Source: Actinoplanes siamensis
GTDB taxonomy: Bacteria; Actinomycetota; Actinomycetes; Mycobacteriales; Micromonosporaceae
Direction: 5' to 3'
Length of the DNA stretch: 47,857 nt
NCBI RefSeq assembly: GCF_016862395.1
Contig: NZ_BOMW01000071.1
Location: 1 to 47,857 of the forward strand
Part shown: piece by piece, positions 1 to 8,955 of the stretch
Layout of the letters: each line of letters begins with the position of its first letter
Position numbering within the stretch: the first letter of the stretch is position 1
The notes under the pieces: model-generated
Told to the model about the DNA's origin: nothing
The model's input: the letters and a program-made list of their open reading frames with translations, nothing else
The model's database searches: none
Translations under genes and position numbers: made by a program

Positions 1-28
1 AGACCGGGTCTGGCCTCCTGATCATCGA

Positions 29-43
29 TGAATCTATGATTCA
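29..43. promoter_or_regulatory. Perfect dyad upstream of trio module copy 1
   Basis: TGAATC-TAT-GATTCA is a perfect 6-bp inverted repeat with a 3-bp centre, about 70 bp before the recombinase start. It could be the operator of the HTH protein encoded in the same module, or part of the element's end. Inference from position only. Confidence 0.35.
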
Positions 44-112
44 CGCTCGGGATTCCTGAGATTCCTCTCGGAAATCCGATGTTCGCCATGGATTATCGAG
101 CTGGAGGCCGCT

Positions 113-1182
113 GTGTCGGTGGCAGTGGTCAGGGACCTACGGGCGCATCAGCGTCTGGACGGGCCCGGGCAGATCGCGGCGTTCGAGCAGGATCTGCTGG
201 CCGAGTTCGTGCTGGCACGCTCGTCAGCGGGGATCACCGACGCGACGATCCGAGCCGACGTTGCCGCGGTCGAGGAACTGCGGGAGTGGTTCGGCCGGCC
301 GCTTTGGGAGATGACGCCCCAGCACATCGACGCCTTCTTCGGCCGGCATCTGAGCGAGGCCGTGCCGGGCACGAAGGTCCGCAAGGCGGCCGGGTTCGTC
401 GTCTACTTCGAGTTCCTGGAGCTGCGGCACAAGCCGGACATCCACGCGGCGACCGGATTCGTGGTCGAGTCACCGCTGGACGAGATGAACCGGCCGCGCG
501 GCGGCACCCACGGGCGGCTGCGGATCCCGCCGACACCGCGGGAAGTCGCACAGCTGTTCACCGGCTGGCAGCACGGCCTGGACTCCGCCCGCAAGTACGC
601 GACGGCGGTCCGCAACTACACCCATTCCGGCTGGTCAGCCTGATTGGGCCGCGGGTGTCGGAACTGTGCCTGCTGCGCATGGGTGACCTGCGCTGGGAAC
701 TGGGCCGGTTCGGCAAGGTGGTGCTGCGGGGCAAGGGCAGCAACGGCCGTGGAAAGAAGGAACGCCTGGTCCCGCTGATCAACGGTTCCCGGGAACTGCT
801 GGACTGGTGGGTGCACGGACCACGGTGGGAGTTCGACGACCGGGTCAACGACCCGATGGCGCCGCTGTTCCCGTCCGAACGCCGGCGAGCCGACGGCAGC
901 AGCGGCTTCGCGACCACCGACACGCTGCGCGACGGGCTCGCCGAGGCCGTCGCCGCCCACCTGCCCGCGCAGACCGGCCGCCTGTCACCTCACCTGCTGC
1001 GTCACTTCGCCGCCTCCGACCTCTATCGCAACGGCATGGACATGGTCGCCATCCAGGAAATCCTGGGGCACGCCTGGCTCAACACGACGATGATCTACGT
1101 TCACGTCGACAAGACCCACATCGAAGACGCCTGGGCCGGGGCCGGCCAGCGGGCCGCGAACCGTTTCGGGAGCCGACGATGA
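113..1182 (+). pseudogene. Tyrosine recombinase of trio module copy 1, frameshifted
   Basis: Site-specific tyrosine recombinase/integrase broken by one frameshift. The N-terminal core-binding half reads in one frame from GTG 113 to about 620 (through RKYATAVRNYT) and stops at 643. The catalytic half continues in another frame from about 622 (FRLVSLIGPRVSELCLL) to 1182. It keeps the active-site R (GPRVSEL), HLLRHFAASDLY, LGHAWLNTTMIY and the tyrosine. The intact paralogue at 11586-12644 has the uninterrupted equivalent (RKYAPAARDYAMFRTL), so a one-base loss or two-base gain near 621 explains the break. The stop overlaps the next start (ATGA). First gene of a three-gene module; the 5' flank ends at the window edge. 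Confidence 0.85.
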
Positions 1183-1499
1183 AGTGGAACCTGCGCCTGG
1201 CCGCTGCGCAACGCGACATCTGGAAGGCCTCGCAGCTGCAGGCCATGCTCGCCGATGCTGGCCTGGTGATTAGCGCCGGCAAGATGTCGCACCTGTGGTC
1301 GAGCCAGCCGGTGACGATCCGGCTCGAAGATCTGCAGATCATCTGCACGGTGCTCGGCTGCACCCCCAACGAGCTTCTGGTGCTGGAAGACCTTCCGCTA
1401 CCGGCGCCGCGACCAGCCGAGGCGGCTCCGTTGCGGGCCGTGGCGGGTGAGGCACCCATCCAGCGCCGACACGTCGGCCGCAGCAAACCCCCGGTATGA
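1179..1499 (+). CDS. Small HTH (Cro/C1-like) protein of trio module, copy 1
   Basis: 106-aa protein. Residues about 1-70 (MKWNLRLAAAQRDIW...LGCTPNELL) look like a Cro/C1-type helix-turn-helix of the kind that ends in the conserved 'LxCTPNELL'. The rest is an Ala/Pro-rich tail. Start ATG overlaps the recombinase stop (ATGA at 1179-1182) and its stop overlaps the next start (ATGA at 1496-1499), so the three genes are translationally coupled. The counterpart at 11272-11589 has the same architecture (MKIRWRLRMAAAQREVW...LQCTPNDLI). Likely role: repressor or recombination-directionality factor of the element. That role is inferred from size and position. Confidence 0.75.
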   Translation: MKWNLRLAAAQRDIWKASQLQAMLADAGLVISAGKMSHLWSSQPVTIRLEDLQIICTVLGCTPNELLVLEDLPLPAPRPAEAAPLRAVAGEAPIQRRHVGRSKPPV

Positions 1500-3074
1500 C
1501 GACAGCGTCACCACGCCGCCGGGGCAAACGCGTCTACCGCGGGCCGGCGCGCAGCTGCGAGCAGTGTCTGGCCTGGGGCGTGCTGCGGCAGCGGGTCTGC
1601 CGCGGTTGCGAAGCCTTCGCCCGCAAGAATCCGCTTGGTCGCTGCCGCACCTGCGCCCGCCGGGCCGTCCCGGTTGACGAGGGCGTCTGTCGGCTCTGCC
1701 GCCGGCAGGCCAGCCTGATCGCCGGACCTGACTGCAAGACCGCGCTGGATCTGACTGCCGCGGCCGGCACCGGCCAGCAACTGTTCTTCGCTGGCTTCTC
1801 GCGGGCAGCTAGGACGCGCTGGAAGCCGGTGACGTTGCCGGGGACGCAGCCGACGCTGGTTGCTTTGCCGGCTCGGTCTGCCGGCTGGGAGCAGCCGATT
1901 CTGGTCGACGCGCCGCGCGACTGCCGACATGCCAGCAGCCTTGATCCTCCTCGCGATCCAGGCTTCCTGCGCTTGGTGCTGCAACATGCGGATGTCCTGG
2001 CCGAACACAACGGCTGGCCACCACGCACGCTGCAACAGGTCCGCCGCGGCCTGCGGATGATCGCCAGCTGTCACGAACCGGGCGAGTCGGTCAAGGCCAG
2101 CACCGTCACCGCGATGAGCCCGCACGGCGTCCCCGGCCTGCGCGTGCTCGAAGTCCTGTTCGCTGCCGGCGACGACCTCGTCGTCGACGACCGCACCGAC
2201 TCGCTCACCGTCTGGATCGACACCAAGTTTGCCCCGCTGCCCCCGCGGATCCGCGACGAGCTCGATGCTTGGATCACGGTGCTACGACATGGCACCCCAC
2301 GGCGGCGAGCCCGACCCCGCATCACCGTCTTCACCCTGCTGGCGGCCGCTCACCCGTTCCTCACCGAGATCGCCGACCGCTACATCACGCTGCGGCAGGT
2401 CACCCGCCAAGACGTGCTCGGCTGGCTCAACGACCGCAAACACCGGGCCGGCGACGCTCACGCCCTGCGTGACCTGTTCGGCGTCCTCAAGGCCCAGCGT
2501 CTGGTCTTCGCCAATCCGCTCACACGGATTCATGTGGGCAGCGCCAACCCGAGCACGCCGGCCGCGTTGACCGGCGAAGCACTGCACGCCATCGGCGACG
2601 CGGCCAAGAACGACCCAGCACTGCAGACCGTGGTGGCGCTCATCGGCGTCCACGCCTTACGTTCTCATCAAGTTCGCAGCCTGACGCTCGATCAGATCGA
2701 TCTTCCCAACCAGCGCATCTACCTGGGCGCCGCGCGACGGCGCCTGGACCCGTTCACCGCCGCGGCGCTGGTCGCCTACCTGCACTACCGGCATCGGCGC
2801 TGGCCGGACACCGGAAACCAGCACATCCTGCTGACGCCGCACCGCCCACGAACGCGGACCGGTCAGCGCCTACTGGCTCACCAGCCTCTTCGACGGGCTG
2901 CCGGCCACAGCCGCCCAGCTCCGAGAGGATCGCATTCTGGAGGAGGCGCGAGCTGCCAACGGCGACCCGCTGCACATCGCCGCGATGTTCGGGCTCTCCG
3001 CCAAGCCCGCCCTGCGCTACGCCAAGACTGTCTGGCCGGAGCGCTCCGACCAGCCATCACCCGACACGAAGTAG
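1496..3074 (+). pseudogene. Zinc-ribbon tyrosine-recombinase-like protein of trio copy 1, frameshifted
   Basis: Begins with two zinc ribbons (CEQC, CRGC, CRTC, CRLC within residues ~20-70), then a core-binding-like region and a tyrosine-recombinase-like catalytic domain (GVHALRSHQVRSLTLDQID). Near 2841 the frame breaks. Past it the original frame turns into Arg-rich nonsense to 3109, while a second frame continues sensibly (VSAYWLTSLFDGLPATAAQL...MFGLSAKPALRYAKTV) to a TAG at 3072-3074. The active site looks degenerate: the HxxR position reads RxxR and LGH reads FGL, though a tyrosine remains. The intact relative is at 9581-11242. Probably an accessory protein of the module rather than an active recombinase. 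Confidence 0.75.
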
Positions 3075-3091
3075 GGACCGCGCTGCCAATG

Positions 3092-3454
3092 TCACGAGGT
3101 AGATGGTGACGGATGCTGGTGGATAACGGCGGCATCGGGAGCGCGACCATCGGTCAGCAGAGCGTCCAGTTCGCCGAGCAGCACTTCAAGATCGTCCAGC
3201 CCGGTCAGGTCGTAGTGCTTGCTGACCGCGTGATTGTCGGCGACACGGACGGCATCAAGCTCGGCTTCGCCGCTGATCCAGATCAGCAGGCTGCCCAGCC
3301 AGGCCGCCGACTCGAACCCACTGACGACCACCGGCTTGCCATGGTTCGGGGCGACCGGGCGGATCTCCCATTCGAGCCCCAGCCGTTCCCAGGTCTCGGC
3401 CCGAGCCGTCACGGCTGGCCTCAGCTCATCCAGAGGGAAGTTCACGATCGGCAC
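3092..3454 (-). CDS. Small immunity-like protein (tentatively TriTu-like)
   Basis: 120-aa acidic, cytosolic protein with no signal peptide (ATG 3454). The central part (VSGFESAAWLGSLLIWISGEAELDAVRV) is reminiscent of the TriTu-type immunity proteins of polymorphic toxin systems, which share a 'hydrophobic-W-SGEAEL' core. This is recognition by eye and tentative. It lies convergent to, and 17 bp beyond, the zinc-ribbon gene of trio copy 1, with another small gene upstream on the same strand. No toxin gene is adjacent, so if it is an immunity protein it is an orphan. Confidence 0.5.
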   Translation of the reverse strand: MPIVNFPLDELRPAVTARAETWERLGLEWEIRPVAPNHGKPVVVSGFESAAWLGSLLIWISGEAELDAVRVADNHAVSKHYDLTGLDDLEVLLGELDALLTDGRAPDAAVIHQHPSPSTS

Positions 3455-3502
3455 TATCGCACGGCACCCACTCGGCCGTGCTCTGCCTGATGGCCTTACG
3501 CG

Positions 3503-3976
3503 TCAGTCGAACCAGTTGAACAGCAGATCTCCAAGACGAGACGGACGATGGTAGGCGACATCACGCCGCTCATCTGCCGTGAGCGCGTGCAGATGATGCT
3601 CGCTGAGCGGTTCATTGAGCTGCGCTGGGCTGGCCACCTGAAATCCTCGCTCCGAGAAGACCCCGCTCCCTGGCACCGCTGCGAACACCAGAGCGATCTC
3701 CTGAGGATCGGTCGCCTCGGCCGCAGCGGCCAACACCGCGGCCGCGTTGAACAAGATGACCCCTGCGACACCGTCACGGGCTTCCACGCCCACCCGGTAG
3801 TAGTTACGGCCCACAGCCGGTTCCTCGGCAGCGGTGACGACAGCACCGCCGACGCTTCTCATCGCCTCGTGCACGGCGGCGAGCCAAGAAGCACGCGCGG
3901 CGTGATCGACGTGGGGCTTGGTCACACCCGGCTGCAGCAGTTCGAGGATCTCCACGAGCTCATCGTCGAACATCAC
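3503..3976 (-). CDS. Conserved hypothetical protein, possible cargo
   Basis: 157-aa soluble protein, ATG 3976, ending in ...RRDVAYHRPSRLGDLLFNWFD. I do not recognise a named family. Length, acidic composition and the C-terminal 'RxGDLLFNxxD' type ending are typical of small actinobacterial proteins found among immunity-type genes. Same strand as, and 48 bp upstream of, the 3092-3454 gene, so probably co-transcribed. Codon use looks normal and no frameshift is visible. The region just upstream (4021-4057) holds a dyad and then an IS21 istA fragment. Confidence 0.6.
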   Translation of the reverse strand: MMFDDELVEILELLQPGVTKPHVDHAARASWLAAVHEAMRSVGGAVVTAAEEPAVGRNYYRVGVEARDGVAGVILFNAAAVLAAAAEATDPQEIALVFAAVPGSGVFSERGFQVASPAQLNEPLSEHHLHALTADERRDVAYHRPSRLGDLLFNWFD

Positions 3977-4020
3977 CCGGCGAAGGTCGAACTCACCCGC
4001 CCCTGCGCTGTTGCGGCCGC

Positions 4021-4057
4021 GAGTTCAGACGCGTTCGGCGTCAGTATTCGTGAACTC
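4021..4057. repeat. 7-bp inverted repeat GAGTTCA...TGAACTC
   Basis: GAGTTCA (4021-4027) and TGAACTC (4051-4057) flank a 23-bp spacer exactly between the 3976 gene start and the istA remnant. It could be the promoter operator of the 3503-3976 gene or the end of trio element copy 1. The core TTCA/TGAA resembles the CTGAACTA termini of the neighbouring Tn554-like element. Confidence 0.3.
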
Positions 4058-4061
4058 ACCG

Positions 4062-4175
4062 GGGATCGGCTTGGACGTCTTCTACTGCCAGCCCGGCATC
4101 GAAGGGGCGCACGAGAAGGGCGGCGTCGAGGGCCAGATCGGCTGGTTCCGCCGCAACCATCTCGTCCCAGTGCCT
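4062..4175 (+). pseudogene. istA: IS21 istA transposase fragment (middle part)
   Basis: Frame reading GIGLDVFYCQPGIEGAHEKG then GVEGQIGWFRRNHLVPVP is the highly conserved catalytic-domain segment of IS21-family IstA (the E of the DDE triad lies in GxEG). Both sides are lost: homology begins abruptly at ~4062, and after LVPVP the frame runs into the Tn554-like element. The next part of the same protein resumes at 8528. Confidence 0.85.
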
Positions 4176-4178
4176 TCT

Positions 4179-4186
4179 CTGAACTA
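4179..4186. repeat. Left terminal inverted repeat of Tn554-like element
   Basis: CTGAACTA, the reverse complement of the 8509-8516 sequence, located at the point where istA homology stops. Confidence 0.45.
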
Positions 4187-4237
4187 GAGAGCAGGCGCGC
4201 TTCCCTCCCTGGCGGTAAGGAAAGCGAGAATGAGCGG

Positions 4238-4648
4238 ATGAGCGATCATCAGCTTTGCCGTTTTTCCGCTAGTGACGGCGAACTGGAGCTCGCCGGCCCG
4301 CCAGCCGCGCTCCGCGCCCTCGGCCAGCGACTCCGCCAGTATGACGCGACACCTCTCGAGGTAGCGATCTCCGGTGGCTCTGTGGTGCAGGAGGTCACCG
4401 GCGGCCCGCTGCTCGTCGGCCTGCGAGATGCGACCACGTTGCATGTTTCAGGCGGCCACGAATACCTCGACATCCTGTGGGACGCGCTCGACGGCGTGGC
4501 GCACCTGGCCGAGACCGCGGACGACCGGGGCGTGAACCGTCATCAGCACATCGAGCACTTTCCCGGAGACGAGCACCGATCGCCGGACTCCATCCCCTTG
4601 GTCATCGTGGCCGACTGGCCGCAGGAGCCGATTTCGATGCCGCGTTGA
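4238..4648 (+). CDS. Imm32-like immunity protein, cargo of Tn554-like element
   Basis: 136-aa soluble protein; ATG 4238 preceded by an AAGGAAAG ribosome site at ~4217-4224. The N-terminal half reads as a short sheet/helix module (ELELAGPPAALRALGQRLRQ) and the C-terminal end (HIEHFPGDEHRSPDSIPLVI) resembles the Imm32 family of polymorphic-toxin immunity proteins. The family call is by eye. It is convergent with the tnpB-like gene (57 bp between stops) and lies inside the element limits, so it travels with the element. No cognate toxin is visible. Confidence 0.6.
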   Translation: MSDHQLCRFSASDGELELAGPPAALRALGQRLRQYDATPLEVAISGGSVVQEVTGGPLLVGLRDATTLHVSGGHEYLDILWDALDGVAHLAETADDRGVNRHQHIEHFPGDEHRSPDSIPLVIVADWPQEPISMPR

Positions 4649-4704
4649 CCTCGGGGCCCTTGCTGTTGCTCAGTTCAGCTGCGCGCCTTCGATATGGTGG
4701 TAAG

Positions 4705-7209
4705 TCATTCGGCGGCTCTATGGTCTGCAGGATCAATCGCCGTGTTTCGGCCGGCGATCGTGGCGAAGGTCGGCATGCCAAGGTTGACGGCGGCTTCACG
4801 ACGCTGGATGGCGCCATCAACCTGGGCTAGCTTCTCCTTGGCCGCGGCAAGGCTGACGCGAAGTCCGTCGGCTTCGCCGAGCCAGCCTTCACGTTCCGCT
4901 TCTGCGATGCGAGCGGTGAGGTTGGTGCGGATCTCGATCAGGCGGTGCCGCTGTTCAGGATCAACGCGAAGGAGCGGACAGCGGACGCAGCTGTGCTCGT
5001 GAATGCAGTTGGTGCCGTATGCGCGCCCGCAGTCGCCGAGGGCAAGGCGACGGCGCTCGAAGTGGCCGAGGAACTCGTCCCATTCCGCGTCGCTGGGGTG
5101 GCGGTATTCCTCACTGGGCCGCAGGCCGCGGCGGCGGGCGATGAAGGCCCTGTGGCCGTTGATGGCCTCCTCGGGATAGACGGCTTTATAGCCCATCGTG
5201 GTGTTGATGTCCTTGTGCCCCAGGAGAAGTTGAGCGATGTGGGGCGGCATTCCGTTCATGATGGCGTCGGTGGTGAAGATCCGGCGGAAGTCGTGGGGTG
5301 CGAAGTCCAGCGGTTTGCCGGTGACATCGGTGAGCCCAGTGCGAGCGAGAGCGTCGCTGACCAGGACACGGATTCCGGCAATCGGGATGGGCCGGATTTC
5401 CAAGGCGATGGTGCGTTGGAAGAGGAGCGGAATCGGCGGGTTCCAGACCTTCTCGTGGTGGTCGTAGGCGACCACGAGCGGGACACTGCCGTCAGAGTTG
5501 CGGATTCGGCAGACGATCGCGGAGAGCACGTCGGCCAGTTCCGGTGAGATGACCAGCAGTCGTTCCTCGTCGGTTTTCGAGGGCGGGATCTGCAGCAGCG
5601 GGATCAGTTCGCCGGTGGCTGGCGTCCGGTATTGGACCAGGCTGTGGTGGGACAGCTCGGTGAGTTCCTCGACTCGGACTCCGGTCATGCGCAGAACCTC
5701 GACCGCGGCCCAGGCCCAGAACGCGTTGTCTTCCTCGCGGATCAAGTCGCGACGGCGGCCGGTGGCGGGTTCCTCGGCCCAGATGCGCGGTGAGTGGCGG
5801 GCGAGCTGAGCGAGTCGCAAGGTCACGCCGTCAACGGTGAAGGTGTCGCCGGGCTGGGCGGCTCGGGCTGCTGCCAACCGGCCGGCGGCGGCTTTGCGTT
5901 CGCGACCGACGGCCTCCACGAGGGCTGGCAGGACCGGCAACCGGTCGCGGGTGCGCTGGTCCATGCGGGCCTTGCGTCGTGAGTTCATCTTCTTGTGCTG
6001 GATATCGGTGGCCCGGATCGGACACGGAACCGCCCACTGTCCCCAGCGACCCGGGTCGTCGAGAGCCCATTGGGCCAGGTCGAGATAGAAACTTCGCACG
6101 GTCGTGAGAGCGTCGGTGGCGGTGTCGCGTTCAACCGTGGTCTCGGTGATCTCGCCGTCGGCGCCGCGGGACCGGACCACCTTGGTGCGGATCCGCTGTT
6201 TCCAAGCGCTGGCGGTTTCCGGGCTCAGCCGCAGAGAGTCGATGCCGGGGTGATGGCGTTCGAGGTCCTTCCAGAACCAGAGCACCAGGGTGGTGGCCAG
6301 GGACGTGAGGGTGCCGTAGTCGATCGCGGGTTGCCGTTCGCGCAGGTATTCGACCAGAAGATCCCGGACTGGACGACAGGTCACCTGATACCGGTCGACG
6401 AGCTGTTCCACCGGGACCTGGCCGGCGAACACCGGGCTGAACATGCGGACCGTGGGCGGGGCGTCCGCGGGGAACAAGCCGGTCGAGTGCAGTAGTTGAT
6501 AGAAGACCGGGCTGTGTCGGCCGGATCGGGTCGGTCCGGGGAAGACCTCCCTGCTGATCCTCATCAGCTCGAGGCAGTCGCCGATCGTCACGTTGCAGAC
6601 CAAGCCGCCCTTCGCGGCCATGACCAGTGCGATCTTCTCGATGGCGGGAATCATGGTCGAGTCGCCAACGGTGCCGGCCAGCCGGGCGGTCCGCAGTTCG
6701 GCGATGCCGTCGGGATCGCGGACCTTGGCCATCTCGTTGGCGATCCGCAGCGGAGACGCGGTGGCCATGAGCCAACCGACCGACGGCCGCAGGTAGTCGC
6801 CGCCGATCAACTGAATCAGGCCCGTGCCGAGGATCTTGCGGGCATAGCCCGGGTGCCGGTCCAGGAGTCCGGCCGTTGCAAGGTCGGCCAACACTTGGAG
6901 TCGCCAATCCCGCTGGCCGTCGCGGCCGGCGCCGGTGGCTTGCCACCGCTGCTGCCAGCTTTGACCGGGATAGAGCTCCAGCCAGTCGAGAACGGCCTGC
7001 AACGACGCCTTGCGATGGCAACGGGACTGAGAATCGTCGCCGCGGAACGGTGCCACCGCCATCCGGCCCTCCAAGACCACCCGGCTCTCGCGGGTTCTCG
7101 GCCAGGCGCCGAAAACCAGGCGGGGCGGAAACTTCTCCATAAGCGCTTGGGCCTCGCTGCTGACCTGCCAGGTCCGCGGCGTCTGCAGTCCGATGGTCGT
7201 TGTGGTCAC
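4705..7209 (-). CDS. tnpB: Large tyrosine recombinase, TnpB of Tn554 type
   Basis: 834 aa from GTG 7209, chosen because it overlaps the upstream gene's stop as GTGA; the open frame extends further up but into the tnpA-like gene. Long N-terminal DNA-binding region, then a catalytic domain with R (TGVRVEEL), HDFRR, LLGHKDINTTMGY. After the tyrosine comes a Cys/His cluster (CGRAYGTNCIHEHSCVRCP), a presumed zinc site also seen in Tn554 TnpB-like proteins, then a coiled-coil tail (residues ~750-810). Works with the tnpA product to cut and rejoin the element. No frameshift, so probably functional, though its partner gene has a nonsense codon. Confidence 0.8.
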   Translation of the reverse strand: MTTTTIGLQTPRTWQVSSEAQALMEKFPPRLVFGAWPRTRESRVVLEGRMAVAPFRGDDSQSRCHRKASLQAVLDWLELYPGQSWQQRWQATGAGRDGQRDWRLQVLADLATAGLLDRHPGYARKILGTGLIQLIGGDYLRPSVGWLMATASPLRIANEMAKVRDPDGIAELRTARLAGTVGDSTMIPAIEKIALVMAAKGGLVCNVTIGDCLELMRISREVFPGPTRSGRHSPVFYQLLHSTGLFPADAPPTVRMFSPVFAGQVPVEQLVDRYQVTCRPVRDLLVEYLRERQPAIDYGTLTSLATTLVLWFWKDLERHHPGIDSLRLSPETASAWKQRIRTKVVRSRGADGEITETTVERDTATDALTTVRSFYLDLAQWALDDPGRWGQWAVPCPIRATDIQHKKMNSRRKARMDQRTRDRLPVLPALVEAVGRERKAAAGRLAAARAAQPGDTFTVDGVTLRLAQLARHSPRIWAEEPATGRRRDLIREEDNAFWAWAAVEVLRMTGVRVEELTELSHHSLVQYRTPATGELIPLLQIPPSKTDEERLLVISPELADVLSAIVCRIRNSDGSVPLVVAYDHHEKVWNPPIPLLFQRTIALEIRPIPIAGIRVLVSDALARTGLTDVTGKPLDFAPHDFRRIFTTDAIMNGMPPHIAQLLLGHKDINTTMGYKAVYPEEAINGHRAFIARRRGLRPSEEYRHPSDAEWDEFLGHFERRRLALGDCGRAYGTNCIHEHSCVRCPLLRVDPEQRHRLIEIRTNLTARIAEAEREGWLGEADGLRVSLAAAKEKLAQVDGAIQRREAAVNLGMPTFATIAGRNTAIDPADHRAAE

Positions 7210-8447
7210 GAGTCCCTCCGGCCGAACAACACGTCCAGGCTCTCCTTGCGATAACCCAGCGGCTCGCGTTCCGCAGGAGGCCGGGGCTCGGCCCGACGCC
7301 GGTGATGGGCGACCACCGCGTCGATGACGTCCGCGGGGGTCGGAGTCGTATAGATCTGGGTGGTGGTCAACGAAGCATGACCGAGAACCCACTGCACGTC
7401 CGTGATCGGCATGCCCGGGTCACGGGCCAGACGGTAGGCCGCCGTGTGTCGCAGGTCGTGCAGCGACCAGTCCGACCCCAGCAACGCGTTGGCTCGAACG
7501 AACATCGCCCTGGCCGCGTGATAGGTCACCGGCCGGAACGGCTTGCGCAACGTCCACCACAACGGGTCGTCCGGTCCCGTCGGCACCAAACCGTCGACTT
7601 GTTGCTAATAGAGCCGCAGCCAGACGAACGCGTCCGGCGACGCCGGAAGCTGCTGCATCGCTCGGGATCCTTTCCGGACCACGGTAATCAGCTGCTGACC
7701 CGGTTCCGCGCCGCTGCGCATCACTCCCAGCAACTCCGCAGCCCGCGCCCCGGTCGACACCCAGAAGGCCACCAGGGCCCGGTCCCGGTCGCTGGACAAC
7801 CGCGCGAACAGATCGTTGAACACCTCGTCCGGGATCTGCCGCGGAATCCGCTTGGGCTGTCGAGGCCGATACAGACCGGCACGTTGGGGCTCAAACTGAT
7901 CCATCGGATTGTGATGAGCGTGCGCTCGCTTGGCTCTGGCCAACGGAAACGGATTCACCAACGGCCCAGTCCCGGCGTCCAGGTGGAAGCCGTAGAAGCT
8001 GCGCAGCACCGTCTCGCAATGCGCGATGGTCGAGGGTGCGTACTTATCGCCGGCCGGCCGTTTGCCGGTCACCGCATTGACCCGTTTCGGCTCCATCACC
8101 ACAGGCTTGTCCGGCGCCCGCCAATGCGGTCGGACCGGCTTCGTGCCGATCTGGATCCAACGAGAGAAGTCCCGCGCCTCGATCCGGGTCGCCTCCCGCC
8201 ACACGATCTCCACCGCCCAGAGGAACCGGAACCAGCGCAGCAACGCCATCCCATACGAGCGCAGGGTCGTCGCCGGCCGCCCAGCGGCCTGCAGCTCACC
8301 GAAGTACGCCGCGACAGCGGCTACCGGCTCACCCGAGGAATCCAGCAGCCGATACGGCTCCCACGGATCACCGGTCGCAGCCAGAGACCCCGCCCGCGGC
8401 ACGACCAGCGACCGCAGATCCCGAAGCGGATTTACATCTTCAACCAC
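7206..8447 (-). pseudogene. tnpA: Tyrosine recombinase, TnpA of Tn554 type, with one internal amber codon
   Basis: Reads as one 413-codon gene from ATG 8447 to TGA 7206 in a single frame, interrupted only by TAG at 7605-7607. A CAG (Gln) to TAG change would explain it (FVWLRLY*QQVDGLVPTG). N-terminal core-binding domain (AAVAAYFGELQAAGRPATTLRSY), catalytic R (STGARAAELL), HDLRHTAAYRL, LGHASLTTTQIY. The catalytic H-R-H-Y residues lie after the stop, so the truncated product would be inactive unless the amber codon is read through. Overlaps tnpB by GTGA. The region between its start and istA (8448-8527) holds the right end. Confidence 0.8.
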
Positions 8448-8508
8448 GGGCAGCGACCGTAGTCAACCTGATCTTCAACCGCACTCTGAGCAGCAGCAGT
8501 GCAGCAAG

Positions 8509-8516
8509 TAGTTCAG
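8509..8516. repeat. Right terminal inverted repeat of Tn554-like element
   Basis: TAGTTCAG, the mirror of CTGAACTA at 4179-4186, 12 bp before istA homology resumes. Confidence 0.45.
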
Positions 8517-8527
8517 TCAACAGGACG

Positions 8528-8955
8528 CGCGTCGACTCATTCGATCAGCTCAACGCCATGATCGACCAGTGGGACGACCAGAACAACGCCCGCCGCATCG
8601 GCACCAGGGACCGCACCATCGGCGAAGACTTCGCCGTCGAACAGCCGCTACTGGCGCGGCTGCCGGACGACGACTTCGCGACCGGCATCTGGCTCACACC
8701 TCGCGTCGACCGCTACAGCCAAGTCACCGTCCGCACCAACCGTTATTCAGTCCCAGTGCGTCTGGTCGGCCGCCCGGTCCGGGTCCAGCTGCACGCCTCC
8801 CACCTGGTCGTCTATGACGGCCGACAGCAGGTCGCCTGGCATGAACGACTGATGGCCAAGGGCGGCTCGCGGCTCGATCTCGACCACTATCTGGAAGGCC
8901 TGATCCGCAAGCCCGGAGCACTGCCAGGCGCCACCGCCCTCGAGCAGGCCCGCGC
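8528..8955 (+). pseudogene. istA: IS21 istA transposase fragment (C-terminal half)
   Basis: Begins RVDSFDQLNAMIDQWDDQ and runs through the beta-barrel-like region (TPRVDRYSQVTVRTNRYSVPVRLVG) to GALPGATALEQARA. Intact IstA proteins continue well beyond this motif. Here the sequence switches at ~8956 to a SUKH-family reading frame and IstA terminates at a chance TGA (8960-8962). With 4062-4175 this restores a continuous IstA segment once the intervening element is removed. Confidence 0.85.

Larger units (their letters stand above)
113..3074 (+). mobile_element. Recombinase-HTH-zinc-ribbon trio module, copy 1 (decayed)
   Basis: Three consecutive genes, each overlapping the next by ATGA: tyrosine recombinase, ~106-aa HTH protein, zinc-ribbon recombinase-like protein. 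The same order recurs on the opposite strand at 9581-12644. Copy 1 carries frameshifts in genes 1 and 3 and is probably immobile. Limits given are gene limits; the true element may extend left beyond the window and right to about 4060, taking in two convergent small genes. It resembles in concept the known 'recombinase in trio' (RIT) and Tn554 elements, but an HTH gene in the middle position does not match the canonical form of either as I know them. Confidence 0.6.
4176..8527. mobile_element. Tn554-like tyrosine-recombinase element inserted in istA
   Basis: About 4.35 kb separates IstA ...NHLVPVP from VDSFDQLNAMID..., which are consecutive in intact IS21 transposases, so this segment is an insertion. 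It holds two overlapping large tyrosine recombinases (tnpA/tnpB-like) and one convergent small gene. Short inverted termini are visible: CTGAACTA at 4179-4186 and TAGTTCAG at 8509-8516. Exact ends are uncertain by a few bases. A tnpC-like third gene, as in Tn554, is not present. Confidence 0.7.

Noticed and set aside
4705..7392. Longer start of the tnpB-like gene at 7392
   Set aside because: The first 61 codons lie inside the tnpA-like gene and are Arg/Gly-rich nonsense; GTG 7209 gives the usual GTGA overlap.
7200..8462. 420-codon + strand frame
   Set aside because: Antisense to the tnpA-like recombinase; no domain features.
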